Shown here: positions 16,540-26,997 of the stretch, piece by piece
Layout: each line of letters begins with the position of its first letter
How positions within the stretch are numbered: position 1 is the first letter of the stretch
Origin: Leptospira selangorensis
GTDB lineage: Bacteria; Spirochaetota; Leptospiria; Leptospirales; Leptospiraceae
Direction: 5' to 3'
Assembly (NCBI RefSeq): GCF_004769405.1
Contig: NZ_RQES01000005.1
Location: forward strand, 434,001-498,000
Length of the DNA: 64,000 bases
Notes under the pieces: model-generated
Told to the model about the DNA's origin: nothing
What the model saw: only the letters and a program-made list of their open reading frames with translations
Databases searched by the model: none
Program-made: the position numbers and the translations under genes

Positions 16540-19188
16540 TTGCAAAATGCAATTTTAAATATTCGTAATATAGGCTTTATTAGCCTAATTTTCAGGTATA
16601 TTCCGTTTTTATTAATTTCATTCTGTTCTTTTTGTACATCTCTCTCCGCTCAGAGCCGTAATGACTACGGTTGGACAGGCTCGCCTGGTAATTTTTATCT
16701 TTTGATGGATGGCAAAAACGTCCTGACCAAAGAAACGGATTTTAATTCCTTTCCGGAAGGTCTGAATGCGGTCCAAAAATCGGAATATGCACTTTTAGCG
16801 GGAGAGTATTTACTTCTAAACAAGGATTCGGGAAAATTTTCCAATCTGATCAATTCTATCCGAAAGGAAAAAGATCTGGGCTTCGCAGAAGTTCTTCTGC
16901 TTTATTTCCAGGATATCTACTTCTCCAAAAAGACGAATGGGGAAAATTTCCTAAAAGTTTGGAATCCTCCTGCGGGGGACACATATCAAAAAGAATTGGT
17001 GGAATCCGCACGTAACGTTCTTCTTCATAAAAAGCCTGCAGATAAGATCAAATGTTCCCCTAAAAAACAATATTATTCACTTTGTAGGATGCTTCGTCTC
17101 GGAAGTTATATGGCGGATTTCAAACTTTCGGATCCGAATCATGATAGGGAATATACAAATCTACAAAGAATACTTTCTCCTTTTCCTGGAGTTACTGATC
17201 CAGAGGAGAAGGAACTAAAACATATTCCTTTTTTATCTAATTTTCTTCCTAATATTGCGGATTATCTTTCGGAGTTAGGATTTGCCAGAGATGCGATCCA
17301 ATTTTCTAAAATAGGGATTGTTTCCGAAAATTTAGGCGGGAGAATGCTTTCTCATTCTTACGAAAAATTGGCGTATTACTATTTGGTAGATGGAGATCCT
17401 AATTCTGCCGAAAAAGTTTTAAAGTATATTATAGAAAGACAAGGGGAGATGGCTCCCGCTTATAAGAATTCATTATATCTAAAGTTAGGAACTCTCGCTT
17501 ATCTGCAAGGTGAGCCTGCAAGAGCTTTAGAATATTATTTGAATTTGGATTTTTTACATTGGTCCACTAAGATACTTCATCCATTTTTAGGGGAACCTAT
17601 CCCGATCAATAGCGCTCGTGATTTAGTGTCCGTTGCAGTTTGGAAATCTAAAAATTCTCACAAAGCAGTGGACGCTCTTCAGTCGGTTAGCACTCCTAAA
17701 AATCTGACGGAAGACGATCTATTTACTAAATTAAGAATTATTCAAATACTCTCGGAAGATGAACCGGAAGTTGCTTCCAAACTTGCGATGGACTTAAGCT
17801 TTCTTGCTCAAAGTAAAGGGTGGAGAAGAGTAGAATATTCCGCTACATTACTCCATGGATTCTTGCAATTAAAAACGAATAATCTTAGAAAAGCTATCAT
17901 AGAATTCACTAAAGCAGGCGGGATCCTAAAAGAAGATCCTTCATATAAAGAAGAATGGATCCGATTGAATGGATTATTCCTTTCTCATAAAGAATCCTCT
18001 AATCTAAGAGGAGTAAAAAGTTTCTTAGACCAGGCTCTTAAAATTTCCGCATCCGGTCATACGGATGATAAAACTTTTGAGATCAAAAATTATCTTCCTC
18101 CTTCTTTCGGAAGCAAAAGTTTAGAGAATTCCGCTATCGATTTTTATACCAGACATGGTTATACAAATGATCTTCTATCTTTTATGATCCATTATGAGGA
18201 AAATTCGGAACTTCAGGAAGAGGATTCTCCTCCCGATCTCGCGATCCTTAAAACTCATAATAGAATTTCTAGATATAAAGGGTTTTATCCTCCTGGAAGA
18301 GAACCTTGGAAATCTGCTTGGTCTGAAATGAGAACCAAGGAATCTGCCCGCATTAGAGAAGAATCGGATCCTCTTAAAAATGCAAATTTCAAAAAGTTAA
18401 CTCATCCATTGATCGCAGTTTTTGTGAAGGATAAGAGAGTATTTCTATTTCATAAAGACGGAGATTCTTCCGAGCTGGAATCAAGAGAGTTGAATACGGA
18501 TAATCCTACCAGCTATACTGCTCAGTCAGCTTTTAGAAGTACCATGGAGTCCTTTTCTAAAAAGGATAAAGTCCAGATTTATCTGAATTCTCCCGGGGTC
18601 GAAGCAGCGGAATATCTGAGAAAAGAATTCCCTGATTCTGAAATTAAGTTATTCCTTCGTTTTGATAAAAGGGACGAGTCGGATTCCGCTAAAAAAGTAT
18701 TCGGTCCTGCTTGTGAGAATCTTTTCCCTAAAAATCTTCCGGAAGGGGATGGCCATCTAGGGTGGCAATCCTTTCCATTACAATATTACGATGGATCCAA
18801 ATTGCTCCAAGGTAAGTCTGCTCTGCTTGTTTGGAATATGAAGGTGACTTCTAAATCTCCTAACGGTCTTAGGGATTATGAATGGTCATGCGGGTCCGAT
18901 TCTATTTCTTTCAGAAAGGCAAAACGTAGATTAGATTTCAGGAATTTGCCGGATAGGATCGCATTTACAAAGGATTCACTTAGCGGTTCAGGCTGGGGAG
19001 ATAAGTCCGAGGACTTCTTGGATTGGGCAAGATTCTGGTTATCCGTAGGAACTTCTCGCCTTTATTTTGTTAAATACTGGAATCCTGAGTCTGAATCCGA
19101 CATAAATTTATTAGAAAGACTTGCGAATGAAAATGGGGACCCGAACCTGAATTCCAGAGTCCTCAAAATGGTCCGAAACGCAGAATAA
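16540..19188 (+). CDS. Large exported repeat protein with CHAT-like C-terminal region
   Basis: The 882-residue protein has a signal peptide (FLLISFCSFCTSLSAQ) and many helical pairs of TPR type between about residues 60 and 530 (for example HSYEKLAYYYLVDGDPNSAEKV). The last 260 residues, from LIAVFVKDKRVFLFHKDGD to SRLYFVKYWN, have the strand pattern of the CHAT peptidase-like domain that often follows TPRs, but I see neither its catalytic His nor its Cys motif. No ATG lies before the signal peptide, so TTG at 16540 is used; no clear Shine-Dalgarno is seen. It may be translated together with gpsA. Confidence 0.7.
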   Translation: MQNAILNIRNIGFISLIFRYIPFLLISFCSFCTSLSAQSRNDYGWTGSPGNFYLLMDGKNVLTKETDFNSFPEGLNAVQKSEYALLAGEYLLLNKDSGKFSNLINSIRKEKDLGFAEVLLLYFQDIYFSKKTNGENFLKVWNPPAGDTYQKELVESARNVLLHKKPADKIKCSPKKQYYSLCRMLRLGSYMADFKLSDPNHDREYTNLQRILSPFPGVTDPEEKELKHIPFLSNFLPNIADYLSELGFARDAIQFSKIGIVSENLGGRMLSHSYEKLAYYYLVDGDPNSAEKVLKYIIERQGEMAPAYKNSLYLKLGTLAYLQGEPARALEYYLNLDFLHWSTKILHPFLGEPIPINSARDLVSVAVWKSKNSHKAVDALQSVSTPKNLTEDDLFTKLRIIQILSEDEPEVASKLAMDLSFLAQSKGWRRVEYSATLLHGFLQLKTNNLRKAIIEFTKAGGILKEDPSYKEEWIRLNGLFLSHKESSNLRGVKSFLDQALKISASGHTDDKTFEIKNYLPPSFGSKSLENSAIDFYTRHGYTNDLLSFMIHYEENSELQEEDSPPDLAILKTHNRISRYKGFYPPGREPWKSAWSEMRTKESARIREESDPLKNANFKKLTHPLIAVFVKDKRVFLFHKDGDSSELESRELNTDNPTSYTAQSAFRSTMESFSKKDKVQIYLNSPGVEAAEYLRKEFPDSEIKLFLRFDKRDESDSAKKVFGPACENLFPKNLPEGDGHLGWQSFPLQYYDGSKLLQGKSALLVWNMKVTSKSPNGLRDYEWSCGSDSISFRKAKRRLDFRNLPDRIAFTKDSLSGSGWGDKSEDFLDWARFWLSVGTSRLYFVKYWNPESESDINLLERLANENGDPNLNSRVLKMVRNAE

Positions 19189-19405
19189 CCTAGTTAAACT
19201 TCGCTCGGTAAAAGGGGAAATTTTCATTTTTTCACCTTCAAAACACTCGACAATGCACCGTTTTTCAGGGATGGTATCACAGATAGATGGACCCCGATAG
19301 TAGAAGCCGGATTTTTCCGGACAAAAGCCATATTTTTCCCACCTTGTTTTATTCTTTCGATCTAGCAATCCGCCTAAATCTGACATTCGAAAGATTTTGT
19401 CGTTA

Positions 19406-20734
19406 ATGGACGTGATTGGATTTTTAGTAATACTTCTTCTTATTTTTGCGAACGGATTTTTTGTATCTGCAGAATTTGCTCTAGTCTCGATCAGGCCTTC
19501 TCGTTTGGAAGAATTGATCAGAGACGGCAGGCCTATGGCTGCACTTACAAAAAAAGCAGCCAGCATGTTGAACGATATGCTCTCGGTATGTCAGGTTGGG
19601 ATCACAATCGCAAGCTTACTCTTAGGTTGGGTGGGAGAAGGTTATCTATCCAGTTGGATAGAACCTATTTTTCATTACGCAGGTTATCCTGATTCGGACT
19701 TAACTGTTCATGGTGTTGCGGTAGCGATCTCATTTGCGCTGATCACGTTTTTGCATATTCTTTTGGGAGAACTTCTTCCTAAAACGGTAGCGATCCAGAA
19801 GACGGAAACCTTGGCCTTGGTGACAAGTGCTCCTATATTCTTTTTTTATTATTTATTCTTCCCTATTACGTTTTTCTTAAATGGGCTCACATCTTTTATG
19901 CTCAAGATGATCGGGTTTAAGGAAGATTCTCATCGTATCATTCATTCTCCGGAAGAATTGATGATCTTGATCCAGGAGCAGAATAAACAGGGAAATATTG
20001 ATCAGGAAGAATTTCAGATCATCCAAAATACTTTCCAGTTCTCCGAACATTTGGCGAAGGATGTGATGACTCATCGTTTGAGCATTGTGGGAATCCCTGC
20101 GGACAGCCAGATGGATGGAGTTCTTTCTATTATCGCGGAACATCATTTTTCCAGATATCCTGTGTATGACGGGACTACCGATAATATAGTAGGTATCATT
20201 CACGTTCAGGCTTTCTTAGCTTGGCTTTCCGAATCTAAACGAAATAAGAAAGCAAAAGTCACTACAATCATGCAGCCCCCTATCGTGGTTCCGGAAGGTA
20301 TGTCGATAGAGAAGGTGCTTCAGAAATTGCGGGTCGCAAAACAACATATGGCGATCGTGATCGACGAGTATGGCGGAGTTTCCGGACTACTTACTATGGA
20401 AGACATAGTAGAAGAAGTTTTCGGTGAAATTCGGGACGAGACTGACGATCATGAAACGGACGCCGTTCCATCACATTCTCCGGATGCATTCGACATAGAT
20501 GGAGAAACCGAGTTAGACGAATTAAAAGAGATCCTAACAGGTATCGAAGAAGAAGAGCTAAACGATATCCGCACAATTGCAGGTTTTATTTTAGAGAAGT
20601 TAGAGGATATGCCTAAGGAAGGAACTGAAGTCGCGATCCCTGTAGGTAAACTGACCGTAGAAAAAATGGACGGAAACAAGATAATGACCGTCCGTTTTAC
20701 AAGGCTTTCCGCTCCTTCTTCCTTTGCGATTTAA
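19406..20734 (+). CDS. CorC/HlyC-family (CNNM) membrane protein with CBS domains
   Basis: Three or four membrane helices (DUF21 region, about residues 1-180) begin with [25 protein letters not shown]. Two CBS domains follow ([15 protein letters not shown]..., [11 protein letters not shown]...; [20 protein letters not shown] is diagnostic) and a C-terminal CorC_HlyC domain. Proteins of this family are linked to Mg2+/Co2+ export; the haemolysin name is historical. ATG 19406 is used; TTG 19397 is an alternative. A 216-base gap separates it from the previous gene. Confidence 0.9.
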   Translation: MDVIGFLVILLLIFANGFFVSAEFALVSIRPSRLEELIRDGRPMAALTKKAASMLNDMLSVCQVGITIASLLLGWVGEGYLSSWIEPIFHYAGYPDSDLTVHGVAVAISFALITFLHILLGELLPKTVAIQKTETLALVTSAPIFFFYYLFFPITFFLNGLTSFMLKMIGFKEDSHRIIHSPEELMILIQEQNKQGNIDQEEFQIIQNTFQFSEHLAKDVMTHRLSIVGIPADSQMDGVLSIIAEHHFSRYPVYDGTTDNIVGIIHVQAFLAWLSESKRNKKAKVTTIMQPPIVVPEGMSIEKVLQKLRVAKQHMAIVIDEYGGVSGLLTMEDIVEEVFGEIRDETDDHETDAVPSHSPDAFDIDGETELDELKEILTGIEEEELNDIRTIAGFILEKLEDMPKEGTEVAIPVGKLTVEKMDGNKIMTVRFTRLSAPSSFAI

Positions 20735-20770
20735 GTTGTAAATCTAATAGATCGGTTTTGGATCTGTACT

Positions 20771-21310
20771 ATGGATAAAAAGGATATTCTAATCGCAGTC
20801 AGCGGAAGTATCGCGGCCTTTAGGGCATGTGAACTGGTGCGTAATCTTACCAAAGAAGGTTATCCTGTTTCCGTGATCATGACCCAGAATGCCACCAAGT
20901 TTATAGGTCCGATCACATTCGAGGCTCTTACTGGCAAAAAAGTCCAGGTAGACGAATATGAGCAGGGAATGGCGCATATCGATGCGAGAAATCGTGCAGC
21001 TGTGATAGCGGTTGTTCCTGCTACGGCAAATCTTATCGCAAAAATGGCTAATGGAATTGCCGACGATCTTGTAACTTCTACCTATCTTGCTGCGAAATGT
21101 CCTGTGTTGGTCGCTCCTGCAATGAATCCGAATATGTTCACTCATCCGGCTACTCAAAGGAATCTCGCACGTTTGAAAGAAGACGGAGTAATTATTCTAG
21201 ATCCTCAGGAAGGAGTAGTGGTCTGCGGTGACGAAGGTTACGGCAAACTGGCTGACGTTCCGGTAATGCAAAAAAAAATTCTGGAATTGTATCTGAAAAC
21301 TTCTAAATAA
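20771..21310 (+). CDS. coaC: Phosphopantothenoylcysteine decarboxylase (CoaC domain as separate protein)
   Basis: The 179-residue flavoprotein has the N-terminal SGSIAAF FMN motif, the catalytic histidine in [23 protein letters not shown] and the substrate motif PAMNPNMF. In most bacteria this is the N-terminal half of fused CoaBC; here it ends at the domain boundary. It decarboxylates 4'-phosphopantothenoylcysteine in coenzyme A synthesis. The CoaB half starts five bases further on in another frame. Confidence 0.92.
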   Translation: MDKKDILIAVSGSIAAFRACELVRNLTKEGYPVSVIMTQNATKFIGPITFEALTGKKVQVDEYEQGMAHIDARNRAAVIAVVPATANLIAKMANGIADDLVTSTYLAAKCPVLVAPAMNPNMFTHPATQRNLARLKEDGVIILDPQEGVVVCGDEGYGKLADVPVMQKKILELYLKTSK

Positions 21311-21315
21311 GATGT

Positions 21316-22008
21316 TTGATCTTGGCTAAATATTCAAAAATTATAATAAGCTCAGGACCCACTAGAGAGTGGATCGATCCTGTACGTTTTATTTCTAATG
21401 CGTCTTCCGGAAAAATGGGATATTGTTTGGCAGAAGAAGCGGCACACTTAGTAAAAGATGTAGTTTATATTCGCGGGTTAACCGAGCCAAAATATTCCGA
21501 TCCTAAGGGTGCAAGAGTTGTAAAGGTAGAAACCACTCTGGAAATGAGAGACGCGGTTCTGAAAGAAATGGATTCTTCTTCCATTCTAATAATGGCCGCT
21601 GCTCCCGCAGATTTTCGTCCTAAAAATGCAAACGAATCCAAGATCAAAAAAGAAGAAGGCAGCGACACCTTAGTTCTGGAGCTGATCAAAAATCCGGACA
21701 TACTTGTTTCCGTTCATGAAAAGATCGAAGCAGAAAATCTGAAAGATGTGCTTCGTATAGGCTTCTCCGCAGAAACGGATCTATTGGATCAAAATGCGCT
21801 CGGTAAACTCAGGAAGAAAAATCTGGATTTTATCGTAGGGAATTACGTAGGCAAGGACTCCAAAGGTTTTGGAGATTTGGATACTAGCGTGATTATTTTC
21901 GGAAAAGAAGGTTCTAAAAAAGAGATTGGTCCCGCTTCTAAGGAGACCATTGCTAAAGGTATTTTAGAATATTTGGATATTCTTTCTAAACAAGAGAGTA
22001 TTAGATAA
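21316..22008 (+). CDS. coaB: Phosphopantothenate-cysteine ligase (CoaB domain as separate protein)
   Basis: The protein begins with the CoaB motif IIISSGPTREWIDPVRFISN (residues about 8-27) and continues with AAAPADFRP and the lysine segment LELIKNPDIL. It joins cysteine to phosphopantothenate. No ATG is available; TTG at 21316 or 21322 must be used, probably by coupling to the coaC stop five bases upstream. The frame differs from coaC by one base, so the break lies exactly where fused CoaBC has its linker. Confidence 0.9.
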   Translation: MILAKYSKIIISSGPTREWIDPVRFISNASSGKMGYCLAEEAAHLVKDVVYIRGLTEPKYSDPKGARVVKVETTLEMRDAVLKEMDSSSILIMAAAPADFRPKNANESKIKKEEGSDTLVLELIKNPDILVSVHEKIEAENLKDVLRIGFSAETDLLDQNALGKLRKKNLDFIVGNYVGKDSKGFGDLDTSVIIFGKEGSKKEIGPASKETIAKGILEYLDILSKQESIR

Positions 22009-22010
22009 GA

Positions 22011-22382
22011 TTATTTAAAGACTGCTTTGGCTTCGTCCAGAGTATGATAGATCGCCACTTTTTTAGGTAATTCCATCAATCGGATCACATTCTCTAAAAA
22101 GTGATTCAATCCGCCGATCACTATCTTTCCGTTATGCTGGTCTACAGTTTTGATCAAGGTTAGAAGAGTCGCAACTCCAACACTATTGATATATTCCAAA
22201 GAAGAAAGATCTAAGATGATCTCGTAGATCCCTTCGTCGAAAACGAAATTGATCTTTCTGGAAATTTCGAAAGCGTTCGAATTCGTCACTTTTCCGTTCA
22301 TGATGACGACTAAAACTTCTTTGTCTCCGACGGAGTCTCTTTTAGTTTCTATGTAAAGGCCTTCGAATTCCGTTTTTGCCAT
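22011..22382 (-). CDS. STAS-domain protein (anti-sigma factor antagonist type)
   Basis: The 123-residue protein is one STAS domain, with the strand [17 protein letters not shown] holding the serine normally phosphorylated by an RsbW/SpoIIAB-type kinase. Such proteins act in partner-switching control of sigma factors or phosphatases. No kinase or sigma factor is nearby. It is the last gene of a leftward run with hom and a small unknown gene, 16 bases behind the latter. Confidence 0.88.
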   Translation of the reverse strand: MAKTEFEGLYIETKRDSVGDKEVLVVIMNGKVTNSNAFEISRKINFVFDEGIYEIILDLSSLEYINSVGVATLLTLIKTVDQHNGKIVIGGLNHFLENVIRLMELPKKVAIYHTLDEAKAVFK

Positions 22383-22398
22383 TTTATCCCGATCCGCG

Positions 22399-22728
22399 TT
22401 AAAACATCATTGTTCCGTCTATGATGGTGGCTGTCAATTCCGTCCATCCGGAGACTTCTTCCGGTTTAGAATCCGTTTTGGCGGATCCACGGTAAAGTAT
22501 CCTAAGTCGTCCCTTCTCTTCGATTTCGCCTTCTAAGTCCAGATAGATCCTTCTGTGATCATTCTTTCTTTGAAAAGTTATTTTCGATCCACTTTGGAGC
22601 AAATCCCAATAAGAAGCGACTGTTCCGAAGGTGATTAGACGAGAATTTCCGTCAATATCCAAAAATAAATCCAAATGTGAATCCCCGAATCCTTCATGTA
22701 AGGATAATGTGCAGGGGAATTCGTTCAT
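22399..22728 (-). CDS. Hypothetical protein
   Basis: The 109-residue protein is not recognised. It looks like a compact beta-rich domain ([37 protein letters not shown]) without signal peptide or membrane segment. It sits three bases behind hom and 16 bases before the STAS gene on the same strand, so it is part of that operon. Confidence 0.7.
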   Translation of the reverse strand: MNEFPCTLSLHEGFGDSHLDLFLDIDGNSRLITFGTVASYWDLLQSGSKITFQRKNDHRRIYLDLEGEIEEKGRLRILYRGSAKTDSKPEEVSGWTELTATIIDGTMMF

Positions 22729-22731
22729 ACT

Positions 22732-24021
22732 TTACAATTTGTCTTCCAAGCGGATTGCGACCGAGGGTTCTAATACCACTTCGGAAGCATCTATCCTTCC
22801 TAAAGACGCAGAAATGGAAGCTTCGACACACGGATGTGTGACCACGACTACTTCTGCAGGTTCCTTTTCAGATTCGTTTTGGCGAACAGAAGAAATAGAT
22901 ACTCCGTTTGTTCCCAAATCTTTTGCAATTTCCGCCAAAACCCCTGGTTGGTCCAAGGTATTAAATCTCAGATAATATCTAGCCTCTGTTTGGTTAGCTT
23001 CCGATATGGAAGCTTTTGGAAATCTGTTCTTTTCCATCGGAAGATTTTTGCCCCGTCTTGAGCTGTAATAGATCAGATCGGAAACCACTGCGGAAGCGGT
23101 AGGCAATGCGCCTGCACCTTTTCCTACGATCAGACCCGGACCGGCAAATGCAGTCTTATAATACACTGCATTTGTCTCATTCATCACGCTTGCGAATGCA
23201 TGGTGTTTTGGGATCATTACAGGTTGGACCCTTGCTTCTACTTTGCCATCTAATTTTCTTACAAGGCCGAGTAACTTGATCCTATAGCCAAGATCAGAAG
23301 CGAATGCTATATCTAATCGTGTAATCTTTGTTATACCTTCTACAACTATGTTCTGTAAGGGTATTTTTTCTCCGAAGGCCAGGGATCCTAAAATGCTGAT
23401 CTTATGCGCGGTATCTATACCTTCTACATCGAAGCTTGGATCCGCTTCTGCAAATCCCTTTTCCTGAGCAAGTTTGAGAGCTTCTTTATAGTCTAAACCT
23501 TCCGTTTCCATTTTGGAAAGAATGAAGTTAGTTGTTCCATTTAAGATCCCGTAAAGTCCTAAAACCTTATCGCCCGCCAAACAATTTCGTATGGCTCGGA
23601 TGATCGGAATAGAACCTCCGACGGAAGCTTCGAATCCGATTTCTGTTTGGTTTTCTTCTGCAGTTCTATAAATGATCTCTCCTTTCTCGGAAAGGAGTGC
23701 TTTATTAGCGGTGATTACGGTCTGTTTGGATTGTAAGGCACCCAATACGATCTCTTCGGAGATTGTTGTACCTCCTACAAGTTCGATGATTGTATCGATT
23801 TCGGGGTTTCCCACCACTTGTTTGTAATCGTCTGTTATTTTTACTTTAGAAAATAATTTCGAAATAGGGGCGATTTTTGAGGGAGTTCTAGTACAAATAG
23901 TATGTACATTTAGGGAGATACCGTATTCTTTTTCGAATCTTGCGGATTCTTCCGAAAGAATTTTAAGAACTCCTGAGCCGACAGTGCCTGCGCCAATTAA
24001 TCCGATTCGAATCGTCTGCAT
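22732..24021 (-). CDS. hom: Homoserine dehydrogenase with ACT domain
   Basis: The NAD(P) motif [16 protein letters not shown] is at the N-terminus, [14 protein letters not shown] and GYRIKLLG (catalytic lysine) are in the core, and the C-terminus has an ACT domain starting [20 protein letters not shown]. The enzyme reduces aspartate semialdehyde to homoserine for threonine and methionine. The ACT domain suggests feedback by an amino acid, usually threonine. ATG 24021 is chosen (429 residues) because the family begins there; the frame is open 60 codons further without family-like sequence. Confidence 0.94.
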   Translation of the reverse strand: MQTIRIGLIGAGTVGSGVLKILSEESARFEKEYGISLNVHTICTRTPSKIAPISKLFSKVKITDDYKQVVGNPEIDTIIELVGGTTISEEIVLGALQSKQTVITANKALLSEKGEIIYRTAEENQTEIGFEASVGGSIPIIRAIRNCLAGDKVLGLYGILNGTTNFILSKMETEGLDYKEALKLAQEKGFAEADPSFDVEGIDTAHKISILGSLAFGEKIPLQNIVVEGITKITRLDIAFASDLGYRIKLLGLVRKLDGKVEARVQPVMIPKHHAFASVMNETNAVYYKTAFAGPGLIVGKGAGALPTASAVVSDLIYYSSRRGKNLPMEKNRFPKASISEANQTEARYYLRFNTLDQPGVLAEIAKDLGTNGVSISSVRQNESEKEPAEVVVVTHPCVEASISASLGRIDASEVVLEPSVAIRLEDKL

Positions 24022-24224
24022 TCTGGGACAATCCTTTCGGCTATACTGGAAACATTCGACCTTTTTTAAGTATGTGTAGGGGCTTTCCTTTCCGCCTGGC
24101 GGTTTTTTCTTTACTAAATGAGCTAGTCTTGGTAGAGATTCTTTTACAGACGATTTTAAAATTCGTTTAGGACCTTTTAGAATAAATAGGTCCAAATCCA
24201 TCGACTGAAAGGATAACCCACTTT

Positions 24225-24812
24225 ATGGCGAACCGTCGTAAGCCTCCCCGCAAAACTTCCGGGAATAAAAAACAAGAATCTTCCCACAAACATCCAGGCG
24301 GAGGAAACCGCGGCCATCAGCAGAAAAAAAGACCGGAGCATGGTCGCCCGAATCGTCAGCAGCAACATACTGTAGCTACTAAAATTTCAGAAACGATGAA
24401 AGAACTTCCAATGAAGGCTCCTCATCAATCCGGAGGAAGTTCAGGAACTCTCGTAAAAGTGATCGGATTTCTCGCAGTCGCATTGATCGTATTTTTCGGA
24501 TATTTTATAGTTCAGGAATATTTAGATAAAACTCCCGTTTATGGAAAACATGGTTGGGATGAAGAAGCTGGATCTCCTGTAGCCTGGGAAGATGCAGTTC
24601 GTTATTGTTCCTCCAGAAGAAAGAGACTTCCGGACAAGGAAGAGCTTAAGACATTCTCTAAAAGAGCGGATAAAAAGATCAAAACAATCGGATTATTTTG
24701 GTCCACAAGTGCTGCAGGAGACAAAGGGGATTATATGACCGTAAACTTAGGCAGCGGGGATTTTTCTCCAAGTCCCAGCACAAACAAATTCGCAGTTATC
24801 TGTGTGAAATGA
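24225..24812 (+). CDS. Membrane protein with basic N-terminus and DUF1566/Lcl-like domain
   Basis: The first 60 residues are disordered and rich in R, K, H, Q and G. One membrane segment follows (LVKVIGFLAVALIVFFGYFIV), then a roughly 90-residue C-terminal domain with AWEDAVRYCSSRRKRLPDKEEL and FWSTSAAGDKGDYMTVNL, the pattern of DUF1566/Lcl domains (a C-type-lectin-like fold). Topology suggests a cytoplasmic basic tail and an external domain. Its function is unknown. The receptor-like gene starts 14 bases downstream. Confidence 0.8.
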   Translation: MANRRKPPRKTSGNKKQESSHKHPGGGNRGHQQKKRPEHGRPNRQQQHTVATKISETMKELPMKAPHQSGGSSGTLVKVIGFLAVALIVFFGYFIVQEYLDKTPVYGKHGWDEEAGSPVAWEDAVRYCSSRRKRLPDKEELKTFSKRADKKIKTIGLFWSTSAAGDKGDYMTVNLGSGDFSPSPSTNKFAVICVK

Positions 24813-24826
24813 TGCTTTGATCCATC

Positions 24827-26983
24827 ATGGTTGTTTTAACTTTTTCCAGCGTCAGTTATCTTACCGGATTTCTTCTTTCCGGGCTCTGCGCTTTTTTTCT
24901 TCTAATTAGAAAGGAAAAATATGAAACAACCTTACATTTAGGCTGGGTATTCTTATATTGCGCGTTACTCGAGCTTTCATTTTTGCTCGGGACTTCTTTT
25001 TTTCATCCTCTTTCTTTTTTGCATAGATGGCTTTCGCTTCCTTCCGCGTTTTTACTCTGCGCCCATCTATGCTTATACTTTTTCCTGCTGAATTCACAAG
25101 CCTCCGAGAAGACAGGAAGGATCCTATTAGGTGCCGGATATTTTCTGGCATTAAGTATATTGGTCTTACATATAGTGGGAACAATATTTGCCAAACCTGT
25201 TTATGATTTTGGCGGAGGAGTCTACGACGTAATCCATAGAGCGGACGAAAGAGTGATCTTTTGGTTCGGAGTTATTTATGTTTCCATAATATTGTTGTTC
25301 GGAGTTTGGAGAGGTTTTCAAGCTCATAGATCGGATATTCAACTAATGGCTCTTTCTCTTTGGGTTCCTTTTTTACTTCTTCTTGGAACTACGATACTTT
25401 TTCATCTAAAAGAGATCGCTTATCCTTTGGACAGAGCCATCGGACTTTCCTTTTGGAACCCGATTTTTCTGACTGCATTATTTTTAGCGTGGCTGATCCA
25501 TTTAAGGGCCTCCGGAGAAGCTTTCAGCCTTAGATCTCCGATTTTACTCGGGATCGTATTATTAGTATTATTCGTATTCCAAGGAAGTAGCTGGTTGTTT
25601 TTACAGCCTGGATTAGAATCTTTTAATGAAACAGTTAAAGAAAGATTAAAGGCACAAGATCTATCTCCTGATTCTTATTTACTTTCCGTACAAGACAATG
25701 ACGGATTTGTTCTAACAACATCAGGGGGATTGGAGACTTCTTTTTTCGCAGAATCTAAAAGGGACCTGATACTTTCTTTTGTTTGGAATAATCCTTCCGC
25801 TTTGAATAAAGAATTCCCTTCTTATGCAAAAGTTGCCGAGTCTTTGAAAGGTTCGGAGAAATATTCTGAAAATTTAATTAACTTCTCCAAATCTTTGGAG
25901 AAGGTCCGTAAAAAGATCAGGAATCTTCCTCCTAAGGATATCCGCGAAGGGATTTTGGAACAGATCTCTCCCGATGGCAAAGAGGAGAAGTTTGCATTAT
26001 TTTTAAAAATACTCTCCGGCTCCGTTAAAAACTCTTCTGCAGAAGGGGAGGCTTTACGCAATTTTACATTGGACCAAATGAGGGAACTAGTTCCGGAAGG
26101 AGAGCCTCGTTTCAGAAGGATCCCTGGACTTGCGATGGGGGAATATTATTATTCCATAATCCAAAAATCTCCGGGTAAAACCCAAATGAAAGAGATTGGA
26201 ATTCCTTACCAGGAGTTCTTGGCTTTCGAGACCGGATTACTGAAAAAACCGGTCCTCGCATTTTTAGTTTGCCTTCTTCTTTTTTCCATAGCGATCAATT
26301 CGTTTTTCTCATTTTTTGTGATCCATCCTTTGGATAGATTATATTCCGCGTTGGAACTTGCTACCGAAGGAGATCTACAAAGAGAATTACATCCGGAAGC
26401 TTGGGATGAGATCGGAAGTTTAGCGGATCAATTTAATAGAATGATCCAGTCTATTCGAACCGAAGAAGATTCCGGCTATTCTTTTTTTAGTCGGAATGAA
26501 ACTGCGCCTAGATCTGGCGGAGGGATTTCTTCTTGGAAAGAAATTTCTGATCGGATCAAAAAGACGAGTTCAGTTTCAGAATTAAGAAAATTCCTCACAG
26601 ACCTACAAGGAAGCCAAGACTCACATCCGGTTCGTTCTAAATTAATTTTAAAACTCGGGTTGAAGATTAAGGATTATCGAACCGCATATATGGCAGCTCA
26701 AGAATTGAGAGAGATGGGGATTGTGAAAGATCCTGAGATGCTTTTTATACTCTCTTATTGTGCTAAAAAAATGGGCGATATCCAAGAAGCCATCCGTCTG
26801 TCGGAGGAGCTGAGAGCAATTTCCGAGAACCATACTCAGAACAACCTACATCTTGCGGATATGTATTATCATACAAATCGCTTGGATGAGGCCAGGGATC
26901 TTGCGGTTCAAATTCGTAAGGAACAGGGACCTTCCGCTGCAGTTACGAAACTTTTGAATGCGATAGAAAAAAAAGGCGCCTGA
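24827..26983 (+). CDS. Multi-TM/HAMP/helical-repeat membrane protein without recognisable output domain
   Basis: Seven or eight hydrophobic segments fill residues 1-260 (7TM-like). A roughly 200-residue soluble section follows, then another helix (LAFLVCLLLFSIAINSFFSFFVI, near 480) and a HAMP domain (HPLDRLYSALELATEGDL ... DQFNRMIQSI). The C-terminus (about 570-718) consists of TPR-like helices. The layout is that of a signal receptor, but no kinase, GGDEF, cyclase or phosphatase domain follows the HAMP. It forms a pair with the upstream DUF1566-like gene and is followed 14 bases later by the dihydroorotase gene. Confidence 0.75.
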   Translation: MVVLTFSSVSYLTGFLLSGLCAFFLLIRKEKYETTLHLGWVFLYCALLELSFLLGTSFFHPLSFLHRWLSLPSAFLLCAHLCLYFFLLNSQASEKTGRILLGAGYFLALSILVLHIVGTIFAKPVYDFGGGVYDVIHRADERVIFWFGVIYVSIILLFGVWRGFQAHRSDIQLMALSLWVPFLLLLGTTILFHLKEIAYPLDRAIGLSFWNPIFLTALFLAWLIHLRASGEAFSLRSPILLGIVLLVLFVFQGSSWLFLQPGLESFNETVKERLKAQDLSPDSYLLSVQDNDGFVLTTSGGLETSFFAESKRDLILSFVWNNPSALNKEFPSYAKVAESLKGSEKYSENLINFSKSLEKVRKKIRNLPPKDIREGILEQISPDGKEEKFALFLKILSGSVKNSSAEGEALRNFTLDQMRELVPEGEPRFRRIPGLAMGEYYYSIIQKSPGKTQMKEIGIPYQEFLAFETGLLKKPVLAFLVCLLLFSIAINSFFSFFVIHPLDRLYSALELATEGDLQRELHPEAWDEIGSLADQFNRMIQSIRTEEDSGYSFFSRNETAPRSGGGISSWKEISDRIKKTSSVSELRKFLTDLQGSQDSHPVRSKLILKLGLKIKDYRTAYMAAQELREMGIVKDPEMLFILSYCAKKMGDIQEAIRLSEELRAISENHTQNNLHLADMYYHTNRLDEARDLAVQIRKEQGPSAAVTKLLNAIEKKGA

Positions 26984-26997
26984 GATAAACTGGGCTA

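Noticed and set aside
20789..21157. 122-codon open frame on the minus strand inside coaC
   Set aside because: Fully covered by a clear enzyme gene on the other strand; composition is not protein-like (many H, C, R, S).
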